From Rhodocista pekingensis (GTDB taxonomy: Bacteria; Pseudomonadota; Alphaproteobacteria; Azospirillales; Azospirillaceae): a stretch of 64,000 nt of DNA. The position numbers and the translations under genes are program-made. Shown in pieces: positions 62,985 to 64,000 of this stretch. Each line of letters starts with the position of its first letter. Within the stretch, counting starts at the first letter, position 1. The notes under the pieces are model-generated. The model saw only the letters and a list, made by a program, of their open reading frames with translations, did not search any database and was not told the origin of the DNA. Location of the stretch: positions 1 to 64,000 of the forward strand of contig NZ_JBHTCM010000040.1 of assembly GCF_042665545.1 (NCBI RefSeq). The letters are read 5' to 3'.

Positions 62985-63875
62985 TTATTTCAGGGGAAGA
63001 TAGAGATCGGTAATCGCTTCGTGTTCGGGCACGTCTGGAAAAAAGCTGACGCGTTGGGCGTAGAGTGGAAATTCTCTAGGTTCTTCGCCGCTGGCTGGTA
63101 GCCATTGCCCGTAGAGAAATTCCGCTGCGGGCCGGAGATTATCGCTCTGGCCGATAATGCGCAGCACTGCGCACCGGCCTGCCGGAATTAGGCCCGCTTC
63201 CATGCCTTCGTCGGCGGGCGTTATGGCGCGATTGGTCGCGGCGGCGAGATCGATCCGGTAATCCTCGGCCGCAACGCTATCGGGATCGGTGTGGAAGATC
63301 GTATAGGTAGCGTTAGTTGCTGCACGCACACCGCTCGCCTTGCGCCAGGCAATGAACTGACGAATTGTCTCGCCCAGTCTTTCAGGAGCACCGCGATGGC
63401 TCATGAAAACCACGGGAATGTCGATTTCCTCCCGAACGCTGACATCGTCGATGGAGAAGTTCTGCGTCATGATCTGGCTCCTAACTTCAGCCAGCGGCTC
63501 CATTGCCGCTGCCCATGCCGACCAGTCCGGTTCCTCGCGAAAAGCCTTTGGCGCCTGCCCGATGCGCTGGCGGAAAGCCCGGGCAAAACTGTCCGGAGCT
63601 TCGTAACCGGCATCCAGAGCGATCTCAAGGACCGATACATCGTGCCGATAAGCGAGGCGCCACGAAGCCCGTTTCATCCTCACCAATTGCACGTAGCGAT
63701 GCAGCGAAAGTCCGAAGATGACCCTGAATTGCCTATGGAAATGGTAGGCTGAAAAGGCCGCGACGCTGCTCAGCGCTTCCAGACTGAGATCGCCGTCGAG
63801 ATTGCCATCGATATGCGCGAGGACACGCTGCATGCGTGTATGATATCGAGCAAGATCGGCAGTCAGCTTTGACAC
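62985..63875 (-). CDS. AraC-family regulator with GyrI-like effector domain
   Basis: The protein has 296 residues from a GTG start preceded by an AAGGGA site. The AraC helix-turn-helix pair spans about 12-110 (SLEALSSVAAFSAYHFHRQFR, ALDAGYEAPDSFARAFRQRIG). A GyrI-like/SOUL-type ligand domain follows (IPVVFMSHRGAPERLGETIRQF). Such proteins sense small hydrophobic molecules or drugs. The gene is about 50-55 percent GC in the lines counted, far below its neighbours, so it looks horizontally acquired. No target gene is visible in the window. Confidence 0.92.
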   Translation of the reverse strand: MSKLTADLARYHTRMQRVLAHIDGNLDGDLSLEALSSVAAFSAYHFHRQFRVIFGLSLHRYVQLVRMKRASWRLAYRHDVSVLEIALDAGYEAPDSFARAFRQRIGQAPKAFREEPDWSAWAAAMEPLAEVRSQIMTQNFSIDDVSVREEIDIPVVFMSHRGAPERLGETIRQFIAWRKASGVRAATNATYTIFHTDPDSVAAEDYRIDLAAATNRAITPADEGMEAGLIPAGRCAVLRIIGQSDNLRPAAEFLYGQWLPASGEEPREFPLYAQRVSFFPDVPEHEAITDLYLPLK

Positions 63876-64000
63876 GAGATATCCCTTGTTGGTGGCGAGC
63901 CCCTAAATAAGGTTCCCAGTGGCCGAGGCGCTCGACTGATCTTGCGATTTTGAAGAGATTGCAAAAGCACAATGAGCTTGACGCCGGCCCTGTAGGTTGA
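63876..64000. other. Right edge of the window
   Basis: About 125 bases upstream of the AraC gene, of the same lowered GC content. They should hold its promoter. No complete gene is visible. Confidence 0.4.

Noticed and set aside
62785..63101. Several short reading frames as small genes
   Set aside because: They overlap one another on both strands, run into the end of the AraC gene, and have no recognisable domains.
1..64000. CRISPR arrays, tRNA or rRNA genes, integrated prophage
   Set aside because: I saw no regularly spaced repeats, no tRNA-like cloverleaf with CCA context, no rRNA sequence and no phage structural or integrase genes.

Overview
The window is high-GC (about 70 percent) chromosomal DNA, densely packed and with short intergenic gaps. 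It most likely comes from a metabolically versatile alphaproteobacterium of the Rhodospirillales. The reasons are a red-type form I RuBisCO operon with CbbX and a divergent CbbR, the metX-metW pair divergent from chorismate mutase-hisC-tyrA, DUF2336 and DUF2125 proteins, and a cydAB-cydX / cydDC locus. A Rhodospirillum (Rhodocista) centenum-like or Azospirillum-like organism is my guess from gene content; I could not run a search.

Layout. 1-8.9 kb: end of a galE-like gene, a cupin protein, the cytochrome bd oxidase operon cydABX (minus) and its divergent assembly exporter cydDC (plus), then an unusual regulator carrying two TetR DNA-binding domains. 9-13.6 kb: a TonB-dependent receptor followed by a Tat-exported PhoD-type phosphatase. 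13.7-21.1 kb: a membrane protein, an OhrR-like regulator coupled to a glutathione peroxidase, a thioesterase, a DUF1330 protein, and a TetR regulator divergent from a complete tripartite efflux operon (outer-membrane factor, HlyD adaptor, DHA2 MFS pump), with two matching GTAC-N6-GTAC dyads between them. 21-24 kb: an FAD-dependent protein and an HSL-type esterase. 23.8-31 kb: a signalling block of an OmpR-type regulator, a receiver-HD-GYP protein with an altered GYP motif, a degenerate receiver, a hybrid histidine kinase, a single receiver and a chemoreceptor.

31-42.5 kb: cbbR and the divergent Calvin-cycle operon cbbLSEXFPTAZY. It encodes RuBisCO and its activase, pentose-phosphate and hexose-bisphosphate regeneration enzymes, phosphoribulokinase, and two HAD phosphatases that remove phosphoglycolate and sugar-bisphosphate by-products. 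A 24-bp near-perfect palindrome lies in the cbbR leader. 42.5-47.6 kb: purT, rfbDC (dTDP-rhamnose synthesis) and a fused GT2-GT4 glycosyltransferase. 47.6-52.6 kb: two tandem paralogous periplasmic binding proteins, a DUF2336 protein, a small secreted protein, and malate dehydrogenase with a clear intrinsic terminator.

52.6-62.5 kb: a PRC-barrel protein, metW-metX (methionine), chorismate mutase-hisC-tyrA (aromatic amino acids), an RlpA-like protein, an S9 peptidase and a DUF2125 protein. 62.5-64 kb: base composition falls to about 50-55 percent GC in the lines I counted, around an AraC/GyrI-like regulator that looks recently acquired.

No rRNA, tRNA, CRISPR array, prophage or intact insertion sequence was seen. 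Nothing here is an obviously new multi-gene system. The most interesting items are the double-headed TetR protein, the paired efflux operators, the cbbR palindrome, the HD-GYP variant cluster and the chorismate mutase with an unrecognised C-terminal domain.
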